From the NCBI GenBank assembly GCA_014800815.1, contig JAAVFI010000076.1, forward strand, positions 1 to 40,682: a stretch of DNA of 40,682 nt, read 5' to 3'. The translations under genes were made by a program, and so were the position numbers. This DNA comes from Bacteroidales bacterium (GTDB lineage: Bacteria; Bacteroidota; Bacteroidia; Bacteroidales; Muribaculaceae). The stretch's first letter is position 1, and each line of letters begins with the position of its first letter. This document shows, piece by piece, positions 15,203-23,337 of this stretch. The notes beneath the pieces are model-generated. The model saw only the letters and a list, made by a program, of their open reading frames with translations. It did not search any database and was not told where the DNA came from.

Positions 15203-17392
15203 TCAGTTATGTCTTAGAGTCAGTTTGATTTTAGTTCCCGGCGAAGCCTTGGTACCGGCTTCGGGTGTCTGTTCGGCCACATATCCCACGCCGTTGAAGT
15301 CTACGGCATATCCCGCGCCTTCGAGAGTAGAGAGAGCCTCGCGCAGTCCCACACCCTTCACGTCGGGTACGGTGCCGTATTGCTTGTGCTCGGCCGGACG
15401 GCGTATAGCGTGAGTCTTGCCCAGCCCGAGGTCGGAGTGCAGAGTGGCGTTGCGCTCCGAGTTGAACGACGAGTACACCGTCGGGGTAGATACACCCTCA
15501 CGCTTGGCTTCGGCGAAGTATGGGTCGTCGGAGAGCATGCCGCGGGCATAGAGCTTGAGGGCGACGTTTTTGAGCACCATGCCCGAACTTACCGCCGGTC
15601 CGCGATAGGGCACCTTGGGGTCGCTGATGAGCACTATGCAGGTATATTTGGGATTCTCGTAGGGGAAGAAGCCGCAGAAAGTCACGCGGTAGTGTCCCTC
15701 GAGATAGCCGCCCTTGAAGGGAGGCAGGTCTAATTTCTTGCCGTTCTTGTCGAAGCGCGGACGGCGGTCTTCGAGCGCAATCTTGCATGTACCCGTCTTG
15801 CCGGCAATCTCCACGACGTCGTTCTTGAGCACCTTGGCCGTGCCGCCCTGCTCCCATACCACGCCGCGCATCATCTTGCGGAGTATCGCGGCGTTTTCGG
15901 GGCTCATCATCTGCTCGCGCACATAGCTTACGGGGATTACGGAGTCGACGCCATCGGGGGTGCGCAGACCCTTGACGAGTCGCGGGCGGACAAACTTTCC
16001 GTCGTTTGCCACGGCGTTGTAGAACGCGCAGGTGTAGAGCGGCGGAATCATAGTGCAGTAGCCGAATACCATACGCGAGAGGTCGAGCTTGCCGCCGACA
16101 TTATTCTTCACCTTGGGGAAGTAGGGTATGCGCTCGCGTGCTATGCCGGTATTGAAGCGGTCGAAGAATCCGAGTTCGGCAAGGTCGCTGCGGAAGCGGT
16201 TGAGGTCGCCGTCGTAGTGAGGCATGGTCATCTTCACCATACCGATGTTCGACGAATACTCTATGAAGCGGCTGATCGGGAGAGACGCCGGCGAGTGAGT
16301 GTCGGAGATGCTTCGCTTACCCAGGTAGGGGAAGCTGTGGCCGATAGGGAACTCGCGGGTGACTGGTTTGCCGAAACCTTTCTCGAGCGCCACCGCCATG
16401 GTCATCACCTTCATCACCGAACCGGGTTCGTAAGCCTCGACGGCGCGGTTGAGAGCCTCGATGTAGCGGGGTGTGCGCGACGTTGAATCGCGCTCGAGAT
16501 TCGATATGGCCTTGATGTCGCCCGTGGCCACTTCCATGATAATGGCCGTGCCCCAGTCGGCATGCGAGGCTATGAGCATCTCGCCGAGTTCGGCCTCGAG
16601 GATATCCTGGATAGTGATGTCGATAGTCGTGGTCACGTCGTAGCCGTTGATTGCCGGAGTCTCCGTGGCAAGACGTGTGCCGCGGGTCGACACCACCTTA
16701 CGGCTCACACCGGGTACGCCGAAGAGCAGCGTGTCGAGGGCGCGTTCGAGACCGCTGCGGCCGTGTACCTCAGGGTCGGTCTCGGTCTGGCCCACACGGC
16801 CGATACTCAGTCGGGCCATGCGACCGAAGGGATATGAGCGCTTCATCACGCGGTCGCCCTTGAGGCCCGTGCAGTTGCTGTTGTTGTATCCGCGGAAGAA
16901 GGGGAAAGTCTTTTTCACTTTCAGGAATATCTCGTCGGGTACCGCCTTGGCGATGACGAAATTTCGTGTACGCTTCGACTTGGGCGGGTCTACGGCGGCG
17001 CGCAGACGCTTCTCCCACTTGTCGCGGCTGTAGCGGGGGAAGTACTTGGCGAGAGAGTCGGAAAGCTGGGGTATCGAATCCACGAACTCTGCAATCTTGA
17101 ATCGCGAAGCTCTGAAATCGACGAAGATGTCTACGTAGTAGAGATTCGTGGCGAGAATCGAACCGTCCGACGCCAGAATCTCGCCGCGCTCCGGGTAGGT
17201 AATCGCCGAGTCAGCGAGGGTTGAGGCCGCCATGCGGTTCCAGTCGGAGGCATGTATCACCGTGGTGCGCACGAGCATCACGGCAATGGCAATAGCGAGA
17301 ACGGCGGTAATCATGAAGATGATACCGAAGCGTCCTACAAGGAATGCGTGATTTGGACTTACTCGTTCGTCCGGTCGTTTGGGTGTGCTCAT
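15203..17392 (-). CDS. ftsI: Septal class B penicillin-binding protein (FtsI) with C-terminal PASTA domain
   Basis: 729-residue transpeptidase that crosslinks septal peptidoglycan. A short cytoplasmic part is followed by one membrane helix (about 21-42), then the dimerisation/pedestal domain. The transpeptidase active site is S325-V-M-K328, S380-S-N382 and K532-T-G534. The last about 57 residues (673-729), starting GTVPDVKGVGLREAL, form one PASTA domain, as in Spo-VD and Gram-positive PBP2x relatives and in other Bacteroidota FtsI. The Mg-independent mechanism and its SEDS partner FtsW are known for the family. It is placed 27 nt after ftsL and 5 nt before murE. Confidence 0.96.
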   Translation of the reverse strand: MSTPKRPDERVSPNHAFLVGRFGIIFMITAVLAIAIAVMLVRTTVIHASDWNRMAASTLADSAITYPERGEILASDGSILATNLYYVDIFVDFRASRFKIAEFVDSIPQLSDSLAKYFPRYSRDKWEKRLRAAVDPPKSKRTRNFVIAKAVPDEIFLKVKKTFPFFRGYNNSNCTGLKGDRVMKRSYPFGRMARLSIGRVGQTETDPEVHGRSGLERALDTLLFGVPGVSRKVVSTRGTRLATETPAINGYDVTTTIDITIQDILEAELGEMLIASHADWGTAIIMEVATGDIKAISNLERDSTSRTPRYIEALNRAVEAYEPGSVMKVMTMAVALEKGFGKPVTREFPIGHSFPYLGKRSISDTHSPASLPISRFIEYSSNIGMVKMTMPHYDGDLNRFRSDLAELGFFDRFNTGIARERIPYFPKVKNNVGGKLDLSRMVFGYCTMIPPLYTCAFYNAVANDGKFVRPRLVKGLRTPDGVDSVIPVSYVREQMMSPENAAILRKMMRGVVWEQGGTAKVLKNDVVEIAGKTGTCKIALEDRRPRFDKNGKKLDLPPFKGGYLEGHYRVTFCGFFPYENPKYTCIVLISDPKVPYRGPAVSSGMVLKNVALKLYARGMLSDDPYFAEAKREGVSTPTVYSSFNSERNATLHSDLGLGKTHAIRRPAEHKQYGTVPDVKGVGLREALSTLEGAGYAVDFNGVGYVAEQTPEAGTKASPGTKIKLTLRHN

Positions 17393-17419
17393 CAGTATGC
17401 TGAGGGGAGATAAGACATG

Positions 17420-17758
17420 TTATTTTGCAACTACTATCTGCGGTCGTCGGTCGGGAATCGCCAGACCGAGGTGGAGCGAATCCACAAGATGAATCATGGC
17501 CGACTCGCGGGTGAGGGTCATGTAGAGCGAACGTTCCTTCTGTTTCTCGGTGCTCATCACGTTTATCTGGTGCGTGAGGCGGTCTACGGTATTCTGGCTT
17601 GTGGCGCACTCGAAGCGGAGGGCAATCATGGCTATGCATCCCATTACCACAAAGGCAGTGGCGAAGAAGTGCTCCATGAAGAACTTGCTCGATACGGCGT
17701 CTCCCTGAATGATGGCGCGTATGCTTCCTCCGATTTTAGGCAATAAGTTTTTGAACAT
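17420..17758 (-). CDS. ftsL: FtsL-like divisome protein
   Basis: 112-residue bitopic protein. A basic N-terminus of about 30 residues is followed by one membrane helix (about 31-47, FFATAFVVMGCIAMIAL) and a periplasmic segment with heptad-like character (TVDRLTHQINVMSTEKQKERSLYMTL), then SAMIHLVDSLHLGLA. This is the FtsL layout: short, one helix, then a coiled coil that pairs with FtsB/DivIC and FtsQ. The family is too divergent for motif proof; the assignment comes from topology plus the position between rsmH (21 nt) and ftsI (27 nt). Confidence 0.85.
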   Translation of the reverse strand: MFKNLLPKIGGSIRAIIQGDAVSSKFFMEHFFATAFVVMGCIAMIALRFECATSQNTVDRLTHQINVMSTEKQKERSLYMTLTRESAMIHLVDSLHLGLAIPDRRPQIVVAK

Positions 17759-17779
17759 ATCGGGTAGGAGAGTAGAGTG

Positions 17780-18691
17780 TTAGAGTTTTTCGGCAGCACG
17801 GAGTTTAGCGCTTCGGCTGCGCGGGTTTGCTTCAGTCTCGGCCTCGTCGGGCACCACAGGTTTCGAGCCGAGGGGCTTGAGGGGTGCGTCGGAGCGGCCG
17901 AAGATATCTTTTTCGGCCTCGCCGTCGATACGACCGCTGCGCATGAAGTTTTTCACCATGCGGTCTTCGAGCGAGTGGTAGGTGATAATGGCGAGACGGC
18001 CTCCGGGCTTGAGCACGGTCACGGCCTGACGGAGAAAGGCCTCGAGAGCCTCCATTTCGCCGTTGACCACTATGCGCAGCGCCTGGAAAATCTGGGCGAG
18101 CTCCTTCTTCTGCTTCGCCGGACTCACGAAGCGCGACACCACCTCGACAAATCGGCCCGTAGTGTCGATAGGGCTCTTTGCCCTTTCGGCCACGATAGCC
18201 TGCGCGAGTTTGCGTGCCTGCTTGAATTCACCGTAGATTTTGAAGATGCGGGTGAGCTCGTCGGCGTCGGCCTCCGCCACGATGTCGGCTGCCGAGCGCG
18301 ATGCCGAGGCATTCATGCGCATGTCGAGCGGGCCGTCGGCGCGGAACGAGAACCCGCGCGAGGCATCGTCGAAGTGGTGCGACGATACGCCGAGGTCGGC
18401 GAGGATGCCGTCCACCTTGCCCGTGATGCCGAAGTAGTCGGTATAGTTCTCCAGATAGCGGAAGTTTCCGTGCACCGGAGTGAAGCCTTCCGAGGCCTCG
18501 GCCCGGGCTATCGCGTCGCTGTCCTGGTCAAGAGAATACAGGTGCCCGTCGGCACCGGCAATTTCGGCAATGGCGCGGCTGTGGCCGCCTCCGCCGAGGG
18601 TGGCGTCGATGTAGATGCCCCCGGGATGTACGTCGAGGGCCGCAATACTTTGCGGCAGAAGTGCCGGTGTGTGATAAAACTCTTGGTCCAT
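17780..18691 (-). CDS. rsmH: 16S rRNA (cytosine(1402)-N(4))-methyltransferase RsmH (MraW)
   Basis: 303-residue SAM-dependent enzyme that methylates N4 of C1402 in the ribosomal P site. The N-terminus EFYHTPALLPQSIAAL is typical, the SAM-binding motif is YIDATLGGGGHSRAI (27-41), and DGILADLGVSSHHFDDASRGFSFR carries the family core. The C-terminus LAIITYHSLEDRMVKNFM is also diagnostic. It is the first gene of the division/wall cluster here; the usual upstream mraZ is not present. RsmI, which adds the 2'-O-methyl group on the same nucleotide, is coded at 28595-29350 in this window. Confidence 0.97.
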   Translation of the reverse strand: MDQEFYHTPALLPQSIAALDVHPGGIYIDATLGGGGHSRAIAEIAGADGHLYSLDQDSDAIARAEASEGFTPVHGNFRYLENYTDYFGITGKVDGILADLGVSSHHFDDASRGFSFRADGPLDMRMNASASRSAADIVAEADADELTRIFKIYGEFKQARKLAQAIVAERAKSPIDTTGRFVEVVSRFVSPAKQKKELAQIFQALRIVVNGEMEALEAFLRQAVTVLKPGGRLAIITYHSLEDRMVKNFMRSGRIDGEAEKDIFGRSDAPLKPLGSKPVVPDEAETEANPRSRSAKLRAAEKL

Positions 18692-18744
18692 AGCTGGTTA
18701 GCGATACATTCGCGATTGAGGTATGCGGGTCGGTTTTCGGAGTT

Positions 18745-18777
18745 CAAAATTACTATTTTTCCGCCGTAATTTACATA
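18745..18777 (-). promoter_or_regulatory. Candidate promoter of the rsmH-to-yggS gene run
   Basis: Minus-strand -7 element TAATTTTG (18752-18745) matches TAnnTTTG exactly. A three-of-four -33 match, TATG (18777-18774), lies 21 nt upstream. The predicted transcript starts near 18739, leaving a leader of about 48 nt before rsmH. It is the only plausible promoter I found for the 16 minus-strand genes, since all later gaps are 32 nt or less. Confidence 0.5.
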
Positions 18778-18930
18778 TCGAAACCATAAAACTTTTGTCT
18801 TTTTAAGAAAAAGTTATCAACATTATTATAAAAAGAGCCGCGGGCGCCATTCCCGAGTGTTTACAATTGCAAACTTTTCCGCCCTTCGCAGCCTCCCTCA
18901 ACTCCAATTCAAGCCCGGCCGAAATATTTT

Positions 18931-18962
18931 TTTGCGTTTTTCGGCGATATGCAGTAAATTTG
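18931..18962 (+). promoter_or_regulatory. Bacteroidales promoter for the rel gene
   Basis: TTTG (18931-18934) and TAAATTTG (18955-18962) are separated by 20 nt, an exact match to the Bacteroidales -33/-7 consensus. The predicted start near 18968 gives a leader of about 26 nt before rel. The intergenic stretch 18692-18993 otherwise contains only the divergent rsmH promoter and no gene. Confidence 0.75.
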
Positions 18963-18993
18963 TGCCTAATTGCCATTTTAAACCTCTTTCGCT

Positions 18994-21255
18994 ATGGAAA
19001 ATGATGCACGTGCCACTGCCGAACGCGATGAACAGATGATTCAGGAAGCCTATCAGGACCTCCTCGACGGTTATCTTCGCAGCAACCACCGCAAAAAGGT
19101 GGAGATTATCGAACGCGCTTTCCAATTTGCAAAGAAAGCTCACGCCGGAGTGCGACGTCGCTCGGGCGAGCCATACATCATGCACCCTATAGCGGTCGCC
19201 AAAATCGCCAGTCAGGAGATCGGTCTTGGTTCTACCTCGATATGCGCCGCACTGCTCCACGACGTGGTGGAAGACACCGACTACACCGTCGAAGACATCG
19301 AGCAGCACTTCGGCCCCAAGATAGCGCAGCTCGTGGCCGGCCTCACCAAAATTTCGGGAGGTATCTTCGGCGACAAGGCATCGCTCCAGGCTGAGAATTT
19401 CCGCAAACTCCTCCTCACCATGAGCGAGGATATACGGGTGGTACTCATCAAGATGGCCGACCGCCTGCACAACATGCGCACCCTCGGGTCAATGGCTCCC
19501 AACAAGCGCTACAAGATTGCCGGCGAAACTCTCTATATCTACGCCCCGCTCGCCCACCGTCTTGGCCTTTTCGCTATCAAGACAGAGCTTGAAGACCTCA
19601 GTTTCAAGCACGAGCACCCCGACATCTACCGCGAGATTTCGCGCAAGATAGAGCAGAGCGAGGAGCACCGCAACAAGGTATTCTCCGACTTTGCCCAACC
19701 TATCATGGCGAAGCTCGACGAACTCGGCATAAAATACGAGGCCAAAGCACGCCTCAAATCGGTGTACTCCATTTACAATAAAATGGAAACCAAGCACTTG
19801 CCCTTCGAGGAAATCTACGACCTCTACGCCATGCGCATCGTATTCGAGTGCGACGACCAGAGCAAGGAGAAGAGCATCTGCTGGGCTATCTACTCGGCTA
19901 TCACCGACCTCTATCAGCTTCACCCCACCCGTACGCGCGACTGGATTGTGACGCCGAAAGCCAATGGTTATCAGGCGCTTCACCTCACCGTAATGGGTCC
20001 CGACGGCAATTGGGTGGAGGTGCAGATACGTTCGCGCCGAATGGACGAGATTGCCGAAAAAGGGTTTGCCGCTCACTGGAAATACAAAATCGGCGAGGGC
20101 GACGAGGAGTCGGAACTCAACGCTTGGCTCAAGACTATCAAGGACATACTCGACAATCCTGAGCCAAGTGCTATTGACTTCCTCAATACGCTGAAACTCA
20201 ATCTTTTCTCCTCAGAGATAGTGGTCTTCACCCCCGAAGGCGACCTTGTGACACTCCCCGCCGGCGCCACAGTGCTCGACCTCGCATTCAGCCTCCACTC
20301 CCAGATAGGTATGCACTGCATCGCGGCCAAGGTCAACCATAAACTCGTGCCGCTGCAGACTGAACTCAAGAGCGGCGACCAGGTGGAGGTGCTTACGTCG
20401 AAAAATCAGATGCCGCTTCCCGAGTGGGCCGATTTCATGGTTACAGCCAAGGCCCGCACCCGTTTGCGCAAAGGCCTGCGTACTCTCCGCCAGCCTATTG
20501 TACAGAAGGGCAACGAAATGCTCACATCCTGGCTCGCCGAAAACAATATCGAAGACTCCAACTTCGTCATTACCAAGCTGCAAGGTATATTCCATGTAGC
20601 CAACCGCGACGATCTATGTTATCAGCTTGGTGCCGAAGAAATAGCCCTCGGCGACTTCCTCATCAAGCCCCTCCGCAAGGCTATGCAGAGCTCCCGTCGC
20701 AGCAACGGCATCTTCTCCAAAATCCCTCTGATTGGAAAAATGGTGAGCGGAGCCTCCGCCGAGGAAGAAACTCCCGCGGCTCCCGAACACCGTGAAATCA
20801 ACACCAAGCAGGTGTACCACCTCCGCACCGACGGCGGCGTACCCAACTATACACTGGACACATGCTGCAGCCCTATCCCCGGCGACGACGTAATGGGCTA
20901 CATCAACGACGCCGGCGAAGTGGAAATCCACAGTCTCGACTGCCCGCAGGCGCAGGTGCTGAAGGCCGCCTACGGTTCGCGCATCGTGGCCACCGAGTGG
21001 GACAACGACGCCACCGAACGATTCCTGGCTCATATACGCATGGAGGGCATCGACCGCATGGGTATACTCCAGGAAATAATCCATCTGATATCCACAACCA
21101 TGGGTATCGACATGCGCAAACTCGATATCGAGGCAAGCGGCGAGGTGTTCCACGCCGACCTCTGGATAAGGGTGAGCGATGTCGATATCGTCAATAATCT
21201 GTGCAGCGGCATCCTCGGCATCGACGGCGTGACGCGATGCACACGTATTCACTGA
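18994..21255 (+). CDS. rel: Bifunctional (p)ppGpp synthetase/hydrolase, Rel/SpoT family
   Basis: 753-residue long Rel/SpoT protein that makes and degrades (p)ppGpp, the stringent-response alarmone. The hydrolase domain is intact: H64 in YIMHP, H89-D90 with E93-D94 in LLHDVVEDTD. The synthetase domain spans about 245-365 with R253-x-K255 (the basic form found in bifunctional enzymes, not the acidic RelA form), EIYDLYAMRIVFE and the ATP-binding PKANGYQALH. A TGS domain follows at about 405-470 (VVFTPEGDLVTLPAGATVLDLAF), then an alpha-helical/zinc-finger-like region with CCSPIPGDD and a C-terminal ACT domain (about 675-753). It is transcribed divergently from the division cluster from its own strong promoter. 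No second Rel/SpoT enzyme is in the window. Confidence 0.97.
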   Translation: MENDARATAERDEQMIQEAYQDLLDGYLRSNHRKKVEIIERAFQFAKKAHAGVRRRSGEPYIMHPIAVAKIASQEIGLGSTSICAALLHDVVEDTDYTVEDIEQHFGPKIAQLVAGLTKISGGIFGDKASLQAENFRKLLLTMSEDIRVVLIKMADRLHNMRTLGSMAPNKRYKIAGETLYIYAPLAHRLGLFAIKTELEDLSFKHEHPDIYREISRKIEQSEEHRNKVFSDFAQPIMAKLDELGIKYEAKARLKSVYSIYNKMETKHLPFEEIYDLYAMRIVFECDDQSKEKSICWAIYSAITDLYQLHPTRTRDWIVTPKANGYQALHLTVMGPDGNWVEVQIRSRRMDEIAEKGFAAHWKYKIGEGDEESELNAWLKTIKDILDNPEPSAIDFLNTLKLNLFSSEIVVFTPEGDLVTLPAGATVLDLAFSLHSQIGMHCIAAKVNHKLVPLQTELKSGDQVEVLTSKNQMPLPEWADFMVTAKARTRLRKGLRTLRQPIVQKGNEMLTSWLAENNIEDSNFVITKLQGIFHVANRDDLCYQLGAEEIALGDFLIKPLRKAMQSSRRSNGIFSKIPLIGKMVSGASAEEETPAAPEHREINTKQVYHLRTDGGVPNYTLDTCCSPIPGDDVMGYINDAGEVEIHSLDCPQAQVLKAAYGSRIVATEWDNDATERFLAHIRMEGIDRMGILQEIIHLISTTMGIDMRKLDIEASGEVFHADLWIRVSDVDIVNNLCSGILGIDGVTRCTRIH

Positions 21256-21269
21256 CAGAATTCTGCAAT

Positions 21270-23309
21270 ATGCGCAACGGACTTCTCAATAAAATTCTCA
21301 TTGCACTGGCGGCGACTTTAGTCATCGTCTACTTCTATCCGCATCCCGAAGCAAACAGATACAACTACGAGCAGGGACGCCCCTGGAACTACTCCAAGCT
21401 CATTGCTCCCTTCGATATCCCCGTGCATCCCGACTCGGCGACTCTCCTCGCCGCCCGCGATTCGCTCGATGCGCGATTTGTGCCTATCTTCGAACTCAAC
21501 CAGTTGATTATAGATACTATAGCGTCGCGCCTGCCCGATAGTCCCGGTAATAACTACAAGGCGCGCCTCGCCGCCGAGCTGCGCCCGATATATGCATCCG
21601 GAGTGGTGGATATGCGCACCCGCGACGAAATCAGCGCCGGCCGCCTCCCCAAAGTGAGGATTCTCGATAAAAACATACTCAGCGAGATGTCGACCTCGGG
21701 CTTCACATCGCCGCGCGACGTATATCTCTACCTCGACTCGGTGATTACCGACCCCGACCTGCACCAGTATTTCACCCGTGCCAACCTACACAATCTCCTG
21801 CTGCCCAACTATACACGCAACGAGGAGGAATGCCGCCGTCACTACGAATACGACTACCTCACACTCACCGCCGACCGCGGCGTGATACTTCAGGGACAGA
21901 CCATTATCGACAAGGGCGCTATCATCACATCGCAGGATTTCACCAACCTCCGCACCTACGAGACCATGATGGCACAGCTCAACACCAACCGCAACCGTTC
22001 GCACTGGCTGATGATTGCCGGGCAGTTCGGCTACGTGGCTCTGCTCATCGCCTCCCTCATACTCTACCTGCACTTCTTCTGTCCGGCGATTTACGACAAC
22101 CTCAGGGCTTTCACCTTCATAATGAGCCTGATGGTCATCTTCTTCCTTGCGGTAGTGGGCCTCAACTACTTCGTGGCACAGGGCATATACATAACGCCGC
22201 TGATGATTGTGCCCATACTTGTACTCGTCTTCTTCGACGGACGTACAGCACTGTTTGTCACCGCCGTACTCTCCATGATATGCGCCGGCGTCACGGCTTT
22301 CGCCCTCGAATTCCTCCTGCTTCAGTTCCTCGCATCGGGAGGCGTGGTGTATTCGCTGCGCGAGCTCTCGCGTCGCTCACAGCTCTTGCGCACCTCGGCA
22401 ATAGTTGCCGTGACCTATATCGCCGGCTACGTCACGCTCGACCTGCTCATGAACGGTTCGTTCGAGGGCTTCACCTGGCGCATGACTATCTTCCTTGCCG
22501 TAAACGCCGTACTCACCTCGCTTGCCTACATCTTCATGTTCCTCGTTGAGAGAGTCTTCGGTTTCATGTCGATAGTGACGCTCGTCGAACTCGCCGACAT
22601 CAACAACCCCGTGCTAATGCGTCTCAGCAACGAGTGCCCCGGCACATTCCAGCACTCAATCGCCGTGAGCAACCTCGCCAGCGACGCCGCCCAACGTATC
22701 GGCGCCGGCGTGCAGCTCGTGCGAGCAGGTGCCCTCTACCACGATATCGGCAAACTCAACAACCCTGCGTTCTTTACTGAAAATCAGCATGGTGTAAATC
22801 CTCACGACGCCCTGCCGCCCGCACGCAGCGCCGCTATCGTCATCAACCACGTGCGCGACGGTCTGCAGATAGCCGACAAGGCCGGACTCCCCGAGACTAT
22901 ACGTAAGTTCATCCGCGAACACCACGGCCGAGGCATGGCCAAATACTTCTATATCACCGACTGCAAGGCGCACCCCGATGAGGTTATCGACAAGGAGCCA
23001 TACACCTATCCCGGCCCCAACCCTCAGTCGCGCGAGACTTCCGTACTCATGATGGCCGATGCCGTCGAGGCTGCTTCCCGTTCGCTACAGACACATACCA
23101 AAGAGGCTATCACCGATCTTGTCAACAGGATTATCGACGGACAGATTGCCGACGGTCTGCACAACGAATCCACGCTGTCGTTCCGCGACGTGCCCGTCAT
23201 CAAGGAGGCTTTCATCAAGCGTCTTATGACTATCTACCACTCACGTATAGCCTACCCGACGGCTGCCAAACCCGCCGAACCCGACAAGCCCGCTCAGCCT
23301 GCACAATAA
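21270..23309 (+). CDS. 7TM-HD family phosphodiesterase (PgpH-like)
   Basis: 679-residue membrane protein with the layout of PgpH, the c-di-AMP phosphodiesterase of Firmicutes. An N-terminal membrane helix (about 5-22) is followed by a large extracytoplasmic 7TMR-HDED-type domain to about 245, a block of about seven helices (about 248-450) and a C-terminal HD domain. The metal-binding residues include H491-D492 in LYHDIGKLNNPAFF, later REHHG and a conserved ADAVEAASR. The start ATG at 21270 (MRNGLLNKILIALAA) is chosen because it places the first helix at the N-terminus; the longer frame reads through the rel 3' end. The gap to rel is 14 nt, so co-transcription is likely. c-di-AMP cleavage is inferred from the family. 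Confidence 0.88.
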   Translation: MRNGLLNKILIALAATLVIVYFYPHPEANRYNYEQGRPWNYSKLIAPFDIPVHPDSATLLAARDSLDARFVPIFELNQLIIDTIASRLPDSPGNNYKARLAAELRPIYASGVVDMRTRDEISAGRLPKVRILDKNILSEMSTSGFTSPRDVYLYLDSVITDPDLHQYFTRANLHNLLLPNYTRNEEECRRHYEYDYLTLTADRGVILQGQTIIDKGAIITSQDFTNLRTYETMMAQLNTNRNRSHWLMIAGQFGYVALLIASLILYLHFFCPAIYDNLRAFTFIMSLMVIFFLAVVGLNYFVAQGIYITPLMIVPILVLVFFDGRTALFVTAVLSMICAGVTAFALEFLLLQFLASGGVVYSLRELSRRSQLLRTSAIVAVTYIAGYVTLDLLMNGSFEGFTWRMTIFLAVNAVLTSLAYIFMFLVERVFGFMSIVTLVELADINNPVLMRLSNECPGTFQHSIAVSNLASDAAQRIGAGVQLVRAGALYHDIGKLNNPAFFTENQHGVNPHDALPPARSAAIVINHVRDGLQIADKAGLPETIRKFIREHHGRGMAKYFYITDCKAHPDEVIDKEPYTYPGPNPQSRETSVLMMADAVEAASRSLQTHTKEAITDLVNRIIDGQIADGLHNESTLSFRDVPVIKEAFIKRLMTIYHSRIAYPTAAKPAEPDKPAQPAQ

Positions 23310-23337
23310 GAGGCCTTGTAGCAGCGTTATATACCTG

